Positions 10,856 to 23,262 are shown, counted from the first letter of the stretch. The stretch: DNA of 64,000 nucleotides from Datura wrightii (GCA_035772735.1 JASDFA010000007.1:77387501-77451500); one strand, 5' to 3'. Program-made: numbers and translations. Notes: generated by a model from the letters alone, not told the origin.

Positions 10856-12872
10856 GATCTCTATGTAATCCACTATGTCCTCTAGTATGAGGGTAATTAG
10901 TGGAAAAGGAGTAAGGGCTTTTTTATAGAGAGAGATCTCTCGTTAGGTCTTGGGAATATCACATTGGTTAGGCTAATATCTCACCAAAAGGTGGGAGGGG
11001 TACTGAGATCCTGCACAGTGGGATCTTCCCATCATGATTGACTAAAGGAAAAGTAGCAAAAGAGATATTGCTTCGAATCCAATTCATGATTTTAGTTCAT
11101 AAGGACTTCATTCAATCGAAGAAAATAAGGAAGCATTACGAACAGATAGCCAAAGCAGATACGGTGAGAAGATGTGACAACTAAAAGGAATCCTTTTCAC
11201 TTTCTCCAATAACGAATTCGAAAGTAAGAAAAATATTATAGGTAGAGGGGAGAAGAGATCTATCTTTCATCCATTTTCTCGATCACCGTAAGCTTCCTTG
11301 ATGGAAATTTAACTTTCTTTATTCAACAACTCAACCAGAACGGCAGAAGATTCTGAAATTTATCAGGAATGTTTCTCTCATTTTACTAACGAAAAATTCC
11401 ATCGTGCATATGGTTGCCCCTCCCCTAATGAATAAGATAAGAATGATCAGTAAGTAGAATGAGATTCAACCATACTAAGAGGGACCGATGTCAAGGGGGT
11501 AGTTAAGGTCAGAGGGTGGAGAATTGTGAGGGGAAGTAGTGGCTCAAGACGCAATGAAACCCCTTTTTGATAGGACAGGTGGTCTACACAGAGTGCCTAA
11601 TCTAATAGAAAAGGACAAAGATCTGTACAGAATGTACCATAGAAATTCCTTCTCTTTCATTTGTGGTACTAATTGCGCTCTGTTGTGAAAACCTCCTACT
11701 TCACAATGGGAGATGTATCAGTGCTATCTTGTTAGGAGGTTGTAAACAAAGAGGTTAGAGCCTTATACTCGTCTAAGAGAAAGAAAGATATTCACTTACG
11801 CAATGATTTCTCTTTGCAAAACAAAGAAAAGACAACCTATAAACCAGCCTAGGCTTGACTAAAGATTAGTAGATTCCCTTATGAAGTAATCTTATCCATA
11901 AGGCCAAGGTTGATGAAAGTATTCTCTCACGCCATCATAGGAATGGGAAAGCACACCCTGGAAGCCATTTGACCATGAGTTCATTGCTTAGGATCAAAAA
12001 GAAATATTCCATCCCATCTTTAAAGTAATGGTCTGCGGCTCCACTTGCTCAAGTTAGGGGAGCTCCTTTCTGATTTTTGTTCTACCATTAAGACAAGGAT
12101 CATAAGCCCTAGTCCCAAGCTAAAAAGGATATTCATCTACACCTGACAGGGACAAAGTGAACTTGATTGAAATAATAGGGATGAAATGAGTGCTTAGAGC
12201 TCCTTTCGCTCAAAGATGTATTAGTGAGCTCCAATTTGCTACATTGAATATGATAAAGAAAAGGTTGTGTCCCAGGTCATTACCTTTAGCTCAAGAAATT
12301 TTTGTGTGATAAATTAACTACAACTACACCAAAGAGGAGGGGGCATGGGAAATCCCATACCGATGTGACTAGACACCGTCGAAAACTGGTGATCAAGTCT
12401 ATGGGCAGGCAAGAAAAATGAGAAAAAGATCATGGCCTACTTGCTCATTCTTACCAACATACCTACTGGGACGCCCTTATCTTACAAAATACATGCATTT
12501 CTAATGATATGTGATCTATCTAGGACTAGCTGAACTACGCCTCATCAGAGGAGGAAAGATTTGCTGCTTTCATACTTCTTCTTCCAAATGAAGGATAACC
12601 CCAAGGGGTTATGGATTGTTTCCCCTATCACTTGCTTATTGGTGCTTGGACCTTCCCTTTATCCTTTAATGCTATTGTGCTAAGACATATTGCCTTTTGC
12701 TTTCCTTCTCTTTCTCCCTATCTATTCTAGTGGTGATTATTGAATTCATACGTATTCGTGTCATGAATTCATTAAACATTTGATTTCCTCTTTCTTCTTT
12801 ATATGGTATGAGTTACATTCTAATGACATGACCCAGAAATTCCTTCTTTTGCTTTATTTTCAATGTGAAACT

Positions 12873-13735
12873 TGTCATAATCCGAGTTTGCACTCAGGAC
12901 ACGACATGGTACTTAGGATCACAAGTGACCCCAAGCAAACCCATGGCATGGAATAACACCACTATGATCTGAATTACTAAGTGAACTGAGTGGAAGCATA
13001 ACTAAAATAATGGAACAACTGGTTCTAAGTACAAAGTAATCTGAGTTAAGTGAATACATATGAAATATGATACTAAAACATCAAACTGACATAGTAACTG
13101 ACTATCTGTCTGAAAGCTTCTACTAGAAGGATGGATTGTTGGGATAAGCTCCCAGCTAACTCTAATGTCTGAAAATGAAAATACAATAACTAGAGTCAAG
13201 ACTCCAGTCCTTGGGAGATGAGGACTCACCACTATCAGACCGTTGAAAATCACTAGGAGAAATTAGTTGCAATGCTGAGGTTGAGTACCTGAGCCTATAT
13301 CATAAAATGATATAACACATGTAAATATACGATCAGTACTTGGAATGTACTGAGTATGTGAGATGTAAATAAAACTTACATACACTGAAGACTTATGAAC
13401 TGAACTGAAATAACATGCAACGACTCTATCTAACATCATAAATACTGCAAATAGTCTGACATATATGGGAATACTGTAAAAATTGATAAACTGAATTAGA
13501 GTTGTGAGCACATACTGAAATCTGATAGACTGTAGTGGACTGAGATATCTGACTGTAATGGACTCTGGGAGAGCCTATAACCGATATATAACCATGTGAG
13601 CTAGATGTGGAGTTTGAAGTATACACCCCCATCGAGGAGAGCCCATTGTACCTTGACACATTATAGTGGTTGAGCTGTGTGATCACTATTTAGGGCCCAT
13701 TCGGGCAAATAACCTATGGTGGCACATAGTTCTGG
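12873..13735 (-). repeat. Chromovirus LTR 3' part, minus strand
   Basis: The left edge (TGTCATAATCCGAG, followed by the 'cacggtacttgg'-like segment) matches the 3' ends of the LTRs at 20713 and 28277. The reverse complement parallels 15176-15860 (same 'ggttatat-tcggttatag-ctctccc' segment). Only about 860 bases remain. The 5' part is replaced at 13736 by another LTR running the other way. No primer site lies to the left, so this was the outer end of a 3' or solo LTR. Confidence 0.75.
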
Positions 13736-15860
13736 TGTAACACCCCATAACTTCCTAAGACTAGCTTGGAAATTTAAAAGTTGATTCTATAGAAAACTTG
13801 CAAAATTGCCTCAGTAAAATTCACGGTACGGCTCGTACAATTGAGGTACGAGTCCTACCATGACTCGTAATTGGGGATGGTGAATGTCAGAGAATAAGGT
13901 TGGAGGAACCACAACTTGATGTAATGGATCATACCACGAAGTTACGGATCGTATATAGCCATCATGGAAAATTATAGAGATCTTTCCAGGGAAATCTTGA
14001 GCAATCCTGAGTCAAAGTACGGCTCGTGGAACCAAGGTATGACTCGTAGGGAGTTTTGAGAGAGATCAAATGAAGGCTCAGGGTTTAGTTACGAGTCATA
14101 ACACCAATTGTGGGATGTAGGTACGACCGTAGGAGGCATCCGTGGAAAACTTCAGAGAAATTGGTTGGAACAGAATCCCTAACCATGACTCGTAGTACGG
14201 AACATAGGACCATGGGTACGACCTATAGGTTGAGTCATACCACCTAATGGGCAGAAATTTCATTAAGTGATTCTGGGGAAATTTCATAAACCCCTATCAA
14301 ATTAACTTTTAAACTACATCGTATAGGATGCTTCTAGGAGGGATTTTAGAGGAGTAGTCAATCCTCTCCTTCATCCTTTCCAAAAACCAGAATAGTTGAA
14401 GTACGAACAAAGGCAGATAGTTCTCTCATAGAAAAGCTAGGGCTTCAAGTTTTCTTCTTGGATTCTCCAAGTTCATCCTAGGAAATTTGACCCCAGGGAT
14501 GTGGGGATTCAACAAGGGGATTGCTCTTCCCCTGTGCCCCAAAACCCTTCTGTAATTCCTTATCAGTTCTAGCCCTGAAGATCAGAAATAGGGTTAACTT
14601 TCAGTCAGACTTTGAATGTTTCTTGTGGAATTGTAGTTCTTATGAATTCTTGCTATGTTTTCACTACTTATTAAGCATGTTGTTATTCTCCTCATGATGT
14701 ATTGGTTTAGCCTTAGTTCTATGAATATAGTAAACTGGGTCGTGCCTAATTGTCCAGATACAAATGATGCTTGACTCTATTAGTTCTTGAATGTCCATGT
14801 TATTATCATCATGTGAGTTCACAGTTAGTTTGAATGCTAGTTTAGTCTCAGTTAGTAGCTAGTCCTTTTTAGTATCTTTCAGTAAGTAAGCTGATCATTT
14901 TGATGATAGTTAGTTCTTCAGAAGTTCAGTAATACTCCCTAATTCCAGTTATTAGTTTGTTTTTTAGACGATTACGATGCTTCCAGATAAGCTGCTCTAG
15001 CTAGTCTTAGAACACTAGCTTTCAGTTATCAGATCCTATAAACTTTCAGGTTACTTCCAGATAAGTATTCCTGACTTAGTCTAGGGCATCAGTTTCGAGC
15101 TATCAGTTCAGTAGTCAAGTTAGGACTCTTCAGTGGGACTAGGACTTAGCACCGAGCGGACCAAGGTTCTAGCACACCCAGGTTTCCAGAACTACGTTGC
15201 CATCATAGGTCATTAGCCCAAATGGGCCTTAGACTTGTGATCACCTATCTCATCCACTACACTCTGTCAAGATACAGTAGGCTCTCACCGATGGGGTGTA
15301 TACATCGGACTCCACATCTAGCTCGCATGGTTATATGTCGGTTATAGACTCTCCCACTTGTCAGTACAGTTCAATTTAGCTCAGTTCCGGTTTCGCTCAT
15401 TTCAGTCACTCAGTTTTAGGACATAGTTATGACCGTCAGTCAGGGTCTATATTGTCCGTATCACAGTTATAGTTCAGTTTCTATCAGTATCCAGTACTAG
15501 TTGGTCATTTCATGTTATATCAATTCAGTATCTTATTTCCATATTTTTTATGTATACCTCACTTACTCAGTAAATTCAAAGTACTGATGCATATTTCTAT
15601 GTTGAATCATATTATGATACAGGTGCAGGTTCTCAGTCACAGCAGCGTCAGTAGTTCTCCTCGGACGATTTCAGCAGCTTTATAGTGGGGAGTCCTCATT
15701 GTTCGAGGATGAGGTTTTCATTTTTTTAATTCTTGTTCAAAATTTTGAGTTAGCTGGGGGCTTGTCCCAGCAACTCGCCAGTTAGTAGTTGGCTTTCAGA
15801 CATATAGTGTTCAGCTTGTTTTGTATCATTTAAGTTCTCAGTATTTTTCCAGACCTTCCT
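13736..15860 (+). repeat. Chromovirus LTR, plus strand, 3' truncated
   Basis: It begins TGTAACACCCCATAAC and carries, at 13825-14260, a series of TACGACTCGTA-like words as in the LTRs of elements B, C and D. The later part aligns in order with those LTRs (cttactcagta...gtactgatgcata, then gttagctgggggcttgtcccagcaactc near 15750). The last 100 or so bases, including the TGACA end, are missing; the sequence changes to a Tat-like 3' region at about 15860. It holds no coding sequence. Confidence 0.8.
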
Positions 15861-16589
15861 TCTTTAATAAAGATTGATAATGATGAATAAGGGAGATAAG
15901 GTGGAGTGAGCTCATTAATGAAGTGGGATGTTTTAAAAAAAAGGTGTTAACAAAAGGCATTAGGGAGGTTCTAGTCACTAGAGCTAAACAATCAACCTAT
16001 CCCTACCCCTAGCCTTCATGATAATCCTTAAGTCCTTAGTGATTTTGAGTGTAGCAACTCTACATTAGTGGTGAGATACATGAAGGGAAGGCCTATGGGT
16101 CAATTTTCATGCACTTAAATTTCTATGTGAGAGTGAGTGTATTGATTTTATCTTACAATCCCTATGTGTGAAAAGCATAAAAAATGAAGTGGCATCACTT
16201 CTTTGGGATACATGCTTAAATATGTTTCAAATTAAAAGGTGTGATTGAGGCAAATGTGCTGTGAACTTTAAAGCAAACTTTGAATATCATCTTCCAATGA
16301 CTTGAGATGCTCCTTGCTTTTATTTTGATGAACTAATCCCTTTGTTAGAAATGGAATAAAATATTTTTGCAAATATGAAAATGTACCAATAGCTTGTAGT
16401 CATCTCTTGAAAAGTATGCAACATGTTTGAGTCTCTTCTTAGTGTTGAATTTATGTGTGATTTTGGGGTTGTCTTAAGAGTTAAGGTCCCTTCGTGTGTC
16501 AATATTGTGTCATGTCATACTTAATTCAATTTCTCATTTGTGAGGAGATGCCTTGCTTGAGGACAAGCAATGGTTCAAATTTGGGTGTT
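15861..16589 (+). mobile_element. 3' noncoding end of a Tat/Athila-like element
   Basis: There is no ORF of note. The last part (from about 16545) reads 'gcttgaggacaagcaatggt' and then a G-rich, purine-rich word just before the LTR start at 16590. That is the usual layout of the 3' end of Athila/Tat elements, whose pol gene would lie further upstream but is missing here. The left junction to the chromovirus LTR at about 15860 is approximate. Confidence 0.65.
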
Positions 16590-17662
16590 TGATGAGTTGG
16601 TCATTTACCAACTCATTAGGCTTTTAAGCATGAGATTTTTCTTTGTTTTCAACTCATTTAGGAAGGTTTTATGACTTTTTCTTTTGATTTGCAGGTATTA
16701 GGCTCAAACAAGGAAGGGAAAGAAATTGAACAAAGAGTAGGTGTTGGAAAGAGGAGACCTGCGTTTCATAGTTCTGACACCGGTGGAACGTAAGTGAAAC
16801 GCTAAGTGAACTGTCCTTAAGTTGGAACAGAATAGCGGAACACAGTTCGGAACCTGCGAAATGTAGGTACAGATGCAGAAGCCAAATTGGACAATCTGAA
16901 GTGATCGGCGAAGTACCCACATTTCGCGAATGGGCACTTGTGAAATGCAGGTGCCGCACAAGTGAGGCCGTGACTGAAAGGGGTAAAATAGTACAGCTCT
17001 AGCACAAGTATATTTTAGAAGCTTCTAAGGGTAAAATGGAGACCCGTGAAGAAAAAGACTGCTTTTTCTATTCTGTACACACTTTTCATTTTAGAAAGAG
17101 TACTTTTTGATTAGCTAATTTTTGTAGCGAGAGAATTATAGAGAGAAGTAAGATATAATCTTCTTCTTCTCCTTATTCTTCAATACTTTAGGGTAAGAAA
17201 TTCTTTATTGAAGTATACATTGAAGCTCAAATTTACTATTCAATTATGAATGTGATTGAATCTCTTATTAATTTAATTATCTTATTTACATTCATGAGTA
17301 GCTAATTTCATTGGTAGGGGTGTGTGCTTGATGTGGGTTTAGATTTGATTGGGTGTTGTTAATTTAGTCTTAAAGTCACTTATTATGCATGAATCTAATG
17401 CTTTCTATAAATTTCAATGCAAATATTTATGGTTGCAAATATAGATTGTATTTACTTATCTTGCTTTTGCTTGAAAAAGGTAAGTAGGATATGGGTGAGA
17501 AAACATTAGTGGGGATTTGAGTTTCGTAAATGTGGAGTTGGGCTAGAAATAGCCAAAACCCATTTTCATAAATTAATTTAAGAATTAAGGCTAGAAATAG
17601 CTTAATTCTTCCCCAAGCCATTATGGGTAATGTGTTAATTGAGCTTGGGGTTTGAAAGAACC
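16590..17662 (+). repeat. Tat/Athila-like LTR, plus strand, 3' truncated
   Basis: It starts TGATGAGTTGG after a purine-rich tract. Same family as 8497-9461 in the opposite orientation. It carries a TTTGCAGGTA segment, a GC-rich block (16760-16970), a TATATTTTA site near 17009 and the 'agggtaagaaattc' segment. Its end, which in relatives is a 'gatcgatcccaacc' segment and a CA terminus, is missing because the LTR at 17663 begins there. Confidence 0.75.
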
Positions 17663-17826
17663 TGTTACACCCCGTAAGTTTTCGACATGTAAACGGCCTA
17701 TTCGCATGTTGGTTAAGAGTTTTTAAATGCCATACATGCTAGGAAAAGGCCCGGGGAAAGATCGGATAAGTGCAACGTCGAACCATCGCAAGAGAAGGCT
17801 GGCAGACCTCCTCCGTGATGGCCAGA

Positions 17827-17909
17827 GTGTCACGGAGGCTCACCTCCGCGATATACAGCATGTCACGGAGGCTAGGCTCCGCGATACACAGCGTGTCACG
17901 GAGGTGAGG
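17827..17909 (+). repeat. 33-bp tandem repeat with dyads, about 2.5 copies
   Basis: Two full units (17827-17859 and 17860-17892) and a partial third share TGTCACGGAGG and CTCCGCGATA. Each unit can pair with itself (CGGAGG with CCTCCG). The array ends a few bases before a TATA box. A regulatory role is inferred only from position. Confidence 0.85.
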
Positions 17910-17921
17910 TGCAGCCCCAAG

Positions 17922-17928
17922 TATAAAA
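17922..17928 (+). promoter_or_regulatory. TATA box of the stand-alone LTR
   Basis: TATAAAA lies 13 bases after the 33-bp repeat array, about 260 bases into the LTR, the same spacing as in element A. Confidence 0.6.
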
Positions 17929-18582
17929 GCCTTCAACTTCGGTTTTAATGTTAAATTTCATATAATTTTCCAGAGAAGCCGAGGGAAAACAGAGAGAACG
18001 AAGGTTCCTTGATAATATTCGTCTGATTACACCGTCAAACGTGGTCCAAACTCAAATTAACTCCAGATACCGAGGTATTAAGCAGTAAGGAGCATTCCTA
18101 CGGATTTAGTTTCGTGAAATTCGGCCGGCGAATCGTCGTGCTACCGAACTAAGGTAAGTGGAATTGCTCCAAATTAGTGTCAATATACTCCTATCCCTAA
18201 AGTGAGTATTTCTCCCTTCTGGACTCTCGAGAAATAGCGAGTTTTTGACCCTTTTTTGATAAGTCAAAGTTTAGGCTATATATATATTGAAAGTGATATT
18301 TTCTTCCAGAATATTAGCGTATTTAGTTCTAATTGATATATATATGAATGCAATTGGGAAAAATAGAAGAAGTACTGATCGAGCTACGCCAGTTAGTCGA
18401 GAAATCCGGAAGGTATGTAACGCTAATTCCTTCGGCAAGTTAGTAATCCAGTATGGCAGATAGCGTGATGTATAGAAGAAAGAACTCAGAAGTCGAGAAT
18501 TGAGTCCAGTTTGAATTTAGCAAGAATGTTTTATGATATTATGATATATATTCAGAATAAAAGTTAGTAAAGCAATATCAAA

Positions 18583-18652
18583 CAGTCAGATGATATCTCA
18601 GTTATAGTATAATCAGACAGTCAGATAATATCTCAGATATAGTATAGTCAGT
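18583..18652 (+). repeat. 35-bp tandem duplication inside the LTR
   Basis: Two copies beginning CAGTCAGAT(G/A)ATATCTCAG lie head to tail (18583-18617 and 18618-18652) with a few differences. Simple local duplication. Confidence 0.75.
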
Positions 18653-20056
18653 ATGAGAATCAGTATAACACATAAAAGAGTTCAGAATGAGAAATTAGAG
18701 TACAGATAGTATTTTCAGTTTAAACATGCTTGCTATATGTGATTATTGTTTGTTGAGACCTATTTGTGTTATGAGGGAACCCTTTGAGCGTCCTCGCCGC
18801 CCCTGGGTTGGTAACTGTGTCGACCCACTGTGAGGGTGGGGATACGCCACTCCAAGGAGTGGTATGCCGTTCGTAGTATGACGAAGATGGGATGGAGCAT
18901 TCCCCATATCAGGTTGATCAGCATAGCAATATAGCTTACCCTGTTGTGCGCTTGCACCCAAGGGGAAGATTACAGATACAAATACATATACAGATTACAG
19001 TTTACAGTACAGGAGTCCTTCGGGCTCAGACATAGTTATTTATATCAGAGGCCATAGCCCGAGCTGGAGACCTAGGGGCCGGTAGAGGTGCTCGTAGTTA
19101 ATAGAAGAGTGGAGTGATTTATTTTTGGATGGTTTTGACCCGGGTAGGGGTATATAGATTGTGTGTTGGTTGGCACCTTCCAGCTTATGGGGGCTGGTAT
19201 AGGTTCTTGTGTGTTATATATATATGTATATACATGATATCTATTAGTTGATAGACAGCAGGTCGCCATGAAGACAGGTATGATTCTACCTTACCTTCAG
19301 TACTGATAAGCCTATTCCAGATCCTGCTAGTTCAGACAGTTTTAGATATTTCCTGCTATTCAGAATTTACTAGCATTGTTGTTTATATTCAGTCATGTTC
19401 AGTTTGCTTTGCATACTCGGTACCAGTGGTACTGACGCCCGTTTGGGGCGCTGCATTACTTGCCTGTAGGTACTCGTAGACGAGGAGCCGATCCCTCGTG
19501 ATCCTAGCCAGCACAAAGTCATCAGCTCCTGTCATCCGGAGCTTGATATTTTAGAGGTTTATTCCTTTTCTTTGTTGTACAGTATGGGTAGGCCGGGGCC
19601 CTGTCCCGACCATCTTATCAATATTCTTAGAGGCTTGCAGATTGTACATTCCATGTGGTTGGCGGTACCGGTCGTGTGAGGCTGTGTGTATGTTTTAGTT
19701 GTTCATGATGGCCGTGTGGGGCCTTATTCAGTTGGTAGTGGTGACCTTGCTGGTCACGTAGCAGTTTAGCACTTGTTTTCTTGATTCAGAAATAACTAGA
19801 CAGAATGGTGGCCTTGTCGGGCCGCACAAGTTCCCTATTAATTCAGTTGTTCTGGGTAGCTGTTGTTTGCTTACAGGTGGCTATAGTCCTAGTCGGCCGA
19901 AGGCTGTATTTATAGCCGTTATATAGCCCGTCGTTTTCTTGAATCCATAGTTAGAGCCAACCTGGCAGCAGAAGTGCTTAGGCTCAGCTTGCCCAGCAGT
20001 CCAGGTCCTAGTAGGGCACCAGGTGCCAGTCATGCCTCCCAAGGCGGGGCATGACA

Positions 20057-20210
20057 ATATCCCAGCAACCACTTTTCCTTATCATCTCTAAAGAATCCTC
20101 TAAAGGCAACATCTCTAGATTGTATCTTGACACTACCATCAATGTTTAGTATGACCTTTCCTGTATAAGGGGATACCAACCTATTACTTTGAAGCCGAGA
20201 TCTTAAAAGA
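20057..20210 (-). pseudogene. RNase H fragment of a non-LTR retrotransposon
   Basis: The minus strand reads GKVILNIDGSVK followed by RGFFRDDKEKWLLGYC. This is the start of the RNase H domain found at the C-terminus of plant LINE ORF2 (NxDGS motif with the catalytic Asp). It is cut at 20056 by the stand-alone LTR. It faces away from the plus-strand LINE that begins just to its right, so it belongs to another copy. Confidence 0.6.
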
Positions 20211-20285
20211 TTATTCGCTCTCACTTCTCTCTAAACTTTCTCTCACTACAAAATTCGAAAACCTAGGAAAACAACCCTCTCACCG

Positions 20286-20712
20286 GTGATGAATTCACCA
20301 GATGGTGGCCAACCACCTACAGGGGTTGGTTTATCAATCACAAATAACGTGCTCTCAAACAATACCATTACAGACCCTACAATCAATTACAATTATGCAA
20401 ACGTCTTACATAATGCTTTTACAAAGCAAAACACTGAGTTAATTGAGATTAAGCCATTTTTTTCCTACATGGTGAACCAATGATTACATGGACAAAGAAG
20501 GAATTTGAAAAGTTAACGGTATGTCAAAATCTTCAATATGCAGTGGTAGCAAAATTCTCCTATCGATGTCCAAACTTGTATGAATTGAGGAAGGCTCTAC
20601 CAACGTAATTAGATAAAAAGGGTCGTGTAATATTGGATTTCTTGAAGAGGGACATATTTTGATTCAGTTATCCCTTTTGGAAGACTATGGCATGCTAATG
20701 TCATGAGCCTAG
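20286..20712 (+). pseudogene. LINE ORF1, N-terminal part (DUF4283-like)
   Basis: From the ATG at 20288 the frame gives MNSPDGGQPPTGVGLS and a stretch ending near residue 60. Then, after a frame change near 20480, comes ITWTKKEFEKL and NLQYAVVAKFSY. These are the hallmarks of the DUF4283 domain at the start of plant LINE ORF1 (RNA-binding Gag-like protein). The pyrimidine-rich bases 20213-20285 may be the LINE 5' leader. The gene is cut at 20712 by element C and resumes at 30817. Confidence 0.7.
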
Positions 20713-23247
20713 TGTCACACCCCGAGTCTATACCCTGAACGAGACACGGTACTTGGAGTCTCAAGTAACCCCAAGTCAACCCATAGTCTATCATACATTG
20801 GCATTCTGAGTTTTAAAAACATAACGGAAGCTTTAAAATAATAAAATAAAACATTTATGAAGAAGAACTAAATCATAAAGTTTTAATACAACTGAAAACA
20901 AACTGAAAAATCTGGAACTGTATCTGTGTCTGAAAGCCATCTATCTAATGAGTTGCTGGGACAAGCCCCCAGCTAACTCTAAGTCTAAATGAAAGAAATA
21001 TAACTGAAAAGAAATAATAATCCTCCTCGGAAGATGAGGATTCACCACTGATGCAACTAAAAACTTCTGGGTGAGATCTGCTAACGGTGCTGAGACTGAG
21101 AACCTGCAGCTATATCATAAAACAATACAACATAAAAGATATGCTTCAGTACTTTGACTGTACTGAGTAAGTAGGAGAAACCAAACACAGAGACTAAAAA
21201 TAACTGAACTGTAAAGACATGCAATGACCAACTGAATTACTGAAACTGAATAAACTGAACTATACTGAGATGGTCAAAATGACCCTGTCTGATGGTTAGA
21301 GACATGCCTCGAATCTGAGATATTGATCTAAATTTCTATACAGAACTGAGCTAGTCGGAGACTCAACTGAACTAACTAGTGGGAGAGTCTATAACCGACA
21401 TGTAACCACGTGAGCTAGACATGGAGTCCGATGTATACACCCCATCGGTCGGACCCGATATACCTTGTCAGGGTATAAAGGAATGAACTGGTGATCATAT
21501 GTCTAGGGCCGTGAGGCCAATAAAAATAACCTATAGTGGCAACGTAATTCTGGGACTTGGTTTCGCTGGAACCCTAGTCTGCTCGGTGCTAAGTCATACT
21601 CCCATTGGATAATCCTAGATTGACTACTAAGCTGATAGCTTGAAATTAGGGCCCAAGACTAAGTCAGGAATACTTATCTGGAAGTACCTTGAGAGTATTA
21701 TCAGACCAGATTCTGTAACTGGTGTTCTAAGACTGGTCAGAGTTGCTTATCTAGAAGCGTCGTAACCGTCTAAAGAACAAACTGTAATATGAAACTAGGG
21801 GCCTAAGGCTAGTCAAAGCTGCTTATCTATAAGTTTCATGACCGCCTAAAGAACCACTAAAATCTGATACTAAGGTTAATACTGATAACTGGAAGGCACC
21901 ACTGATACCTCAAGAATTAACTATAGTCAAACTAACCAACTGACATTTCTGGACAACACTGAGTCTAATAATCTGACTGAGACTGGACATGTAAATATCT
22001 AACTAAAATTTCCACATACACTAATAATATGGGGATCTCAAATATGTTAGAATCAAGCTACAGGGAAACTAATCCAACATGCAAGATTCTAAATTCTACT
22101 GAGCTGAGAACTAGGGATAAATTATTCCACAAGATACAATTCTAAAAAATTTCTAGAATAGGGAATAATAAAGCAGCTAAAAAACATAAGAAATACTCTA
22201 TTTGAAATCTCAAAGAAATTAGTCTGACAAGTTTCTACATTTCGAATCCACAGGGCTGAACTGATAGAGAAATTAGAGAAGATCTCGGAGACACAAGGGA
22301 AGAACTATTCCCTTATTCAATTTCCACATATTGGCTAAGAAATCTATGAAGAATAAGGCTTGAATTTCTGCACTGATGAGGAACCCTAGTTCTTTCTTGA
22401 GAGGAAGAGTCTGAGCTTCTACAGTCGATATTTTGAGAGTTTACATGGGGAATGAGGGGGAAAACCATTCAATCCCTCTAATATCTCTGAAATAATACTT
22501 AAAATGACATAGTTTAGGGACAGAGTAGGTGGGAAATTATAAAAATATCCCTATAATAAAAATATGGAAATTTCCCGACAGAGAACCAACGGGTAACTCA
22601 ATGAGTCGTTGGTTGTGACCACGACTCGTTGGGACCTCTTGTTGGTCCTACTGCCTAGGTACTAGTATCACTGGATCTGAAAATGGGGGACACCACGACT
22701 TGTTGGTTAAACCAATAGGTCATTGGCTCCTCTCGTGGTCATCAGACGAGGAAACCTAGAAAGCTTGACAACCTGTGACACAATGACTCGTTAGCTGAAC
22801 CAATGGGTTGTTGTGTCCAGTCGTCACCTTCACTGGACAAATTCTATAGATTTGCAAAGTTGACATGATGGGTGGTGACCATGACTCGTTGTGGGACACA
22901 ACAAGTCGTTGTTCCCACTCATCACCATTGGAAGGGGTTTTTAGGGTTCTCACCCAAAGACTCCCATAGCGGGTCGTTGTTTCTGACAATGACTCATGGT
23001 TTGAGTTGTCGGGTCCTAGAAAAGGGATTCTGAGCTGGGGAACCAATGAGTGATAGGAAAACTCATTTTTTCTGACAACGGGTCGTTTCTTGTCCCATGG
23101 GTTCTCCACTTATCAAGCAGGGATGACCACGGCTGACACAACGAGTCGTTGGAGCTGACCACGACTCGTTGTCTCAGTCATTCTGAGGTAGATTTTTTAA
23201 TATTTGCAAGGTCTAAGTATGGTCTAGGAAAGTTTTAGGGTGTTACA
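20713..23247 (-). repeat. 3' LTR of element C (2535 bp)
   Basis: The ends are TGTCACACCCCGAG (20713, plus strand) and GGTGTTACA (23247), so the minus-strand LTR starts TGTAACACC and ends GTGTGACA. At 22590-23170 it carries many copies of an ACGACTCGTTGG-like word. It holds no genes. Confidence 0.92.
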
Positions 23248-23262
23248 ATATCTCCACCTTGG
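23248..23262 (-). other. Polypurine tract of element C
   Basis: Minus-strand AAGGTGGAGATAT abuts the 3' LTR start. It corresponds in place to the AAAGGGAAGATAT of element B. Confidence 0.75.

Larger units (their letters stand above)
9462..12872. other. Low-repeat island of possible organellar origin
   Basis: This stretch matches none of the repeat families elsewhere in the window. Its base composition is more even than its surroundings, and it holds one long interrupted reading frame (9515-10855). Apart from that frame I see no gene in 10856-12872. The style resembles plant mitochondrial intergenic DNA, so a nuclear insert of mitochondrial DNA is my best guess, from impression only. It could also be old unique nuclear DNA. 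Confidence 0.35.
17663..20056 (+). repeat. Stand-alone LTR of the element A family (2394 bp)
   Basis: It begins TGTTACACCCCGTAAG and ends GGGGCATGACA, the same termini as the element A LTR. Inner segments match that LTR, for example the 'gacagggccccgacc' type segment near 19600. No primer site, coding region or second LTR adjoins it. The flanks do not repeat (GAACC on the left, ATATC on the right) and belong to two different retroelements, so it is not a simple solo LTR. Confidence 0.85.

Noticed and set aside
16669..17005. Overlapping Cys/Ser-rich minus-strand ORFs of 62-96 codons
   Set aside because: They lie within a Tat-like LTR, over its GC-rich block, and are not kept in the related LTR at 8497-9461.
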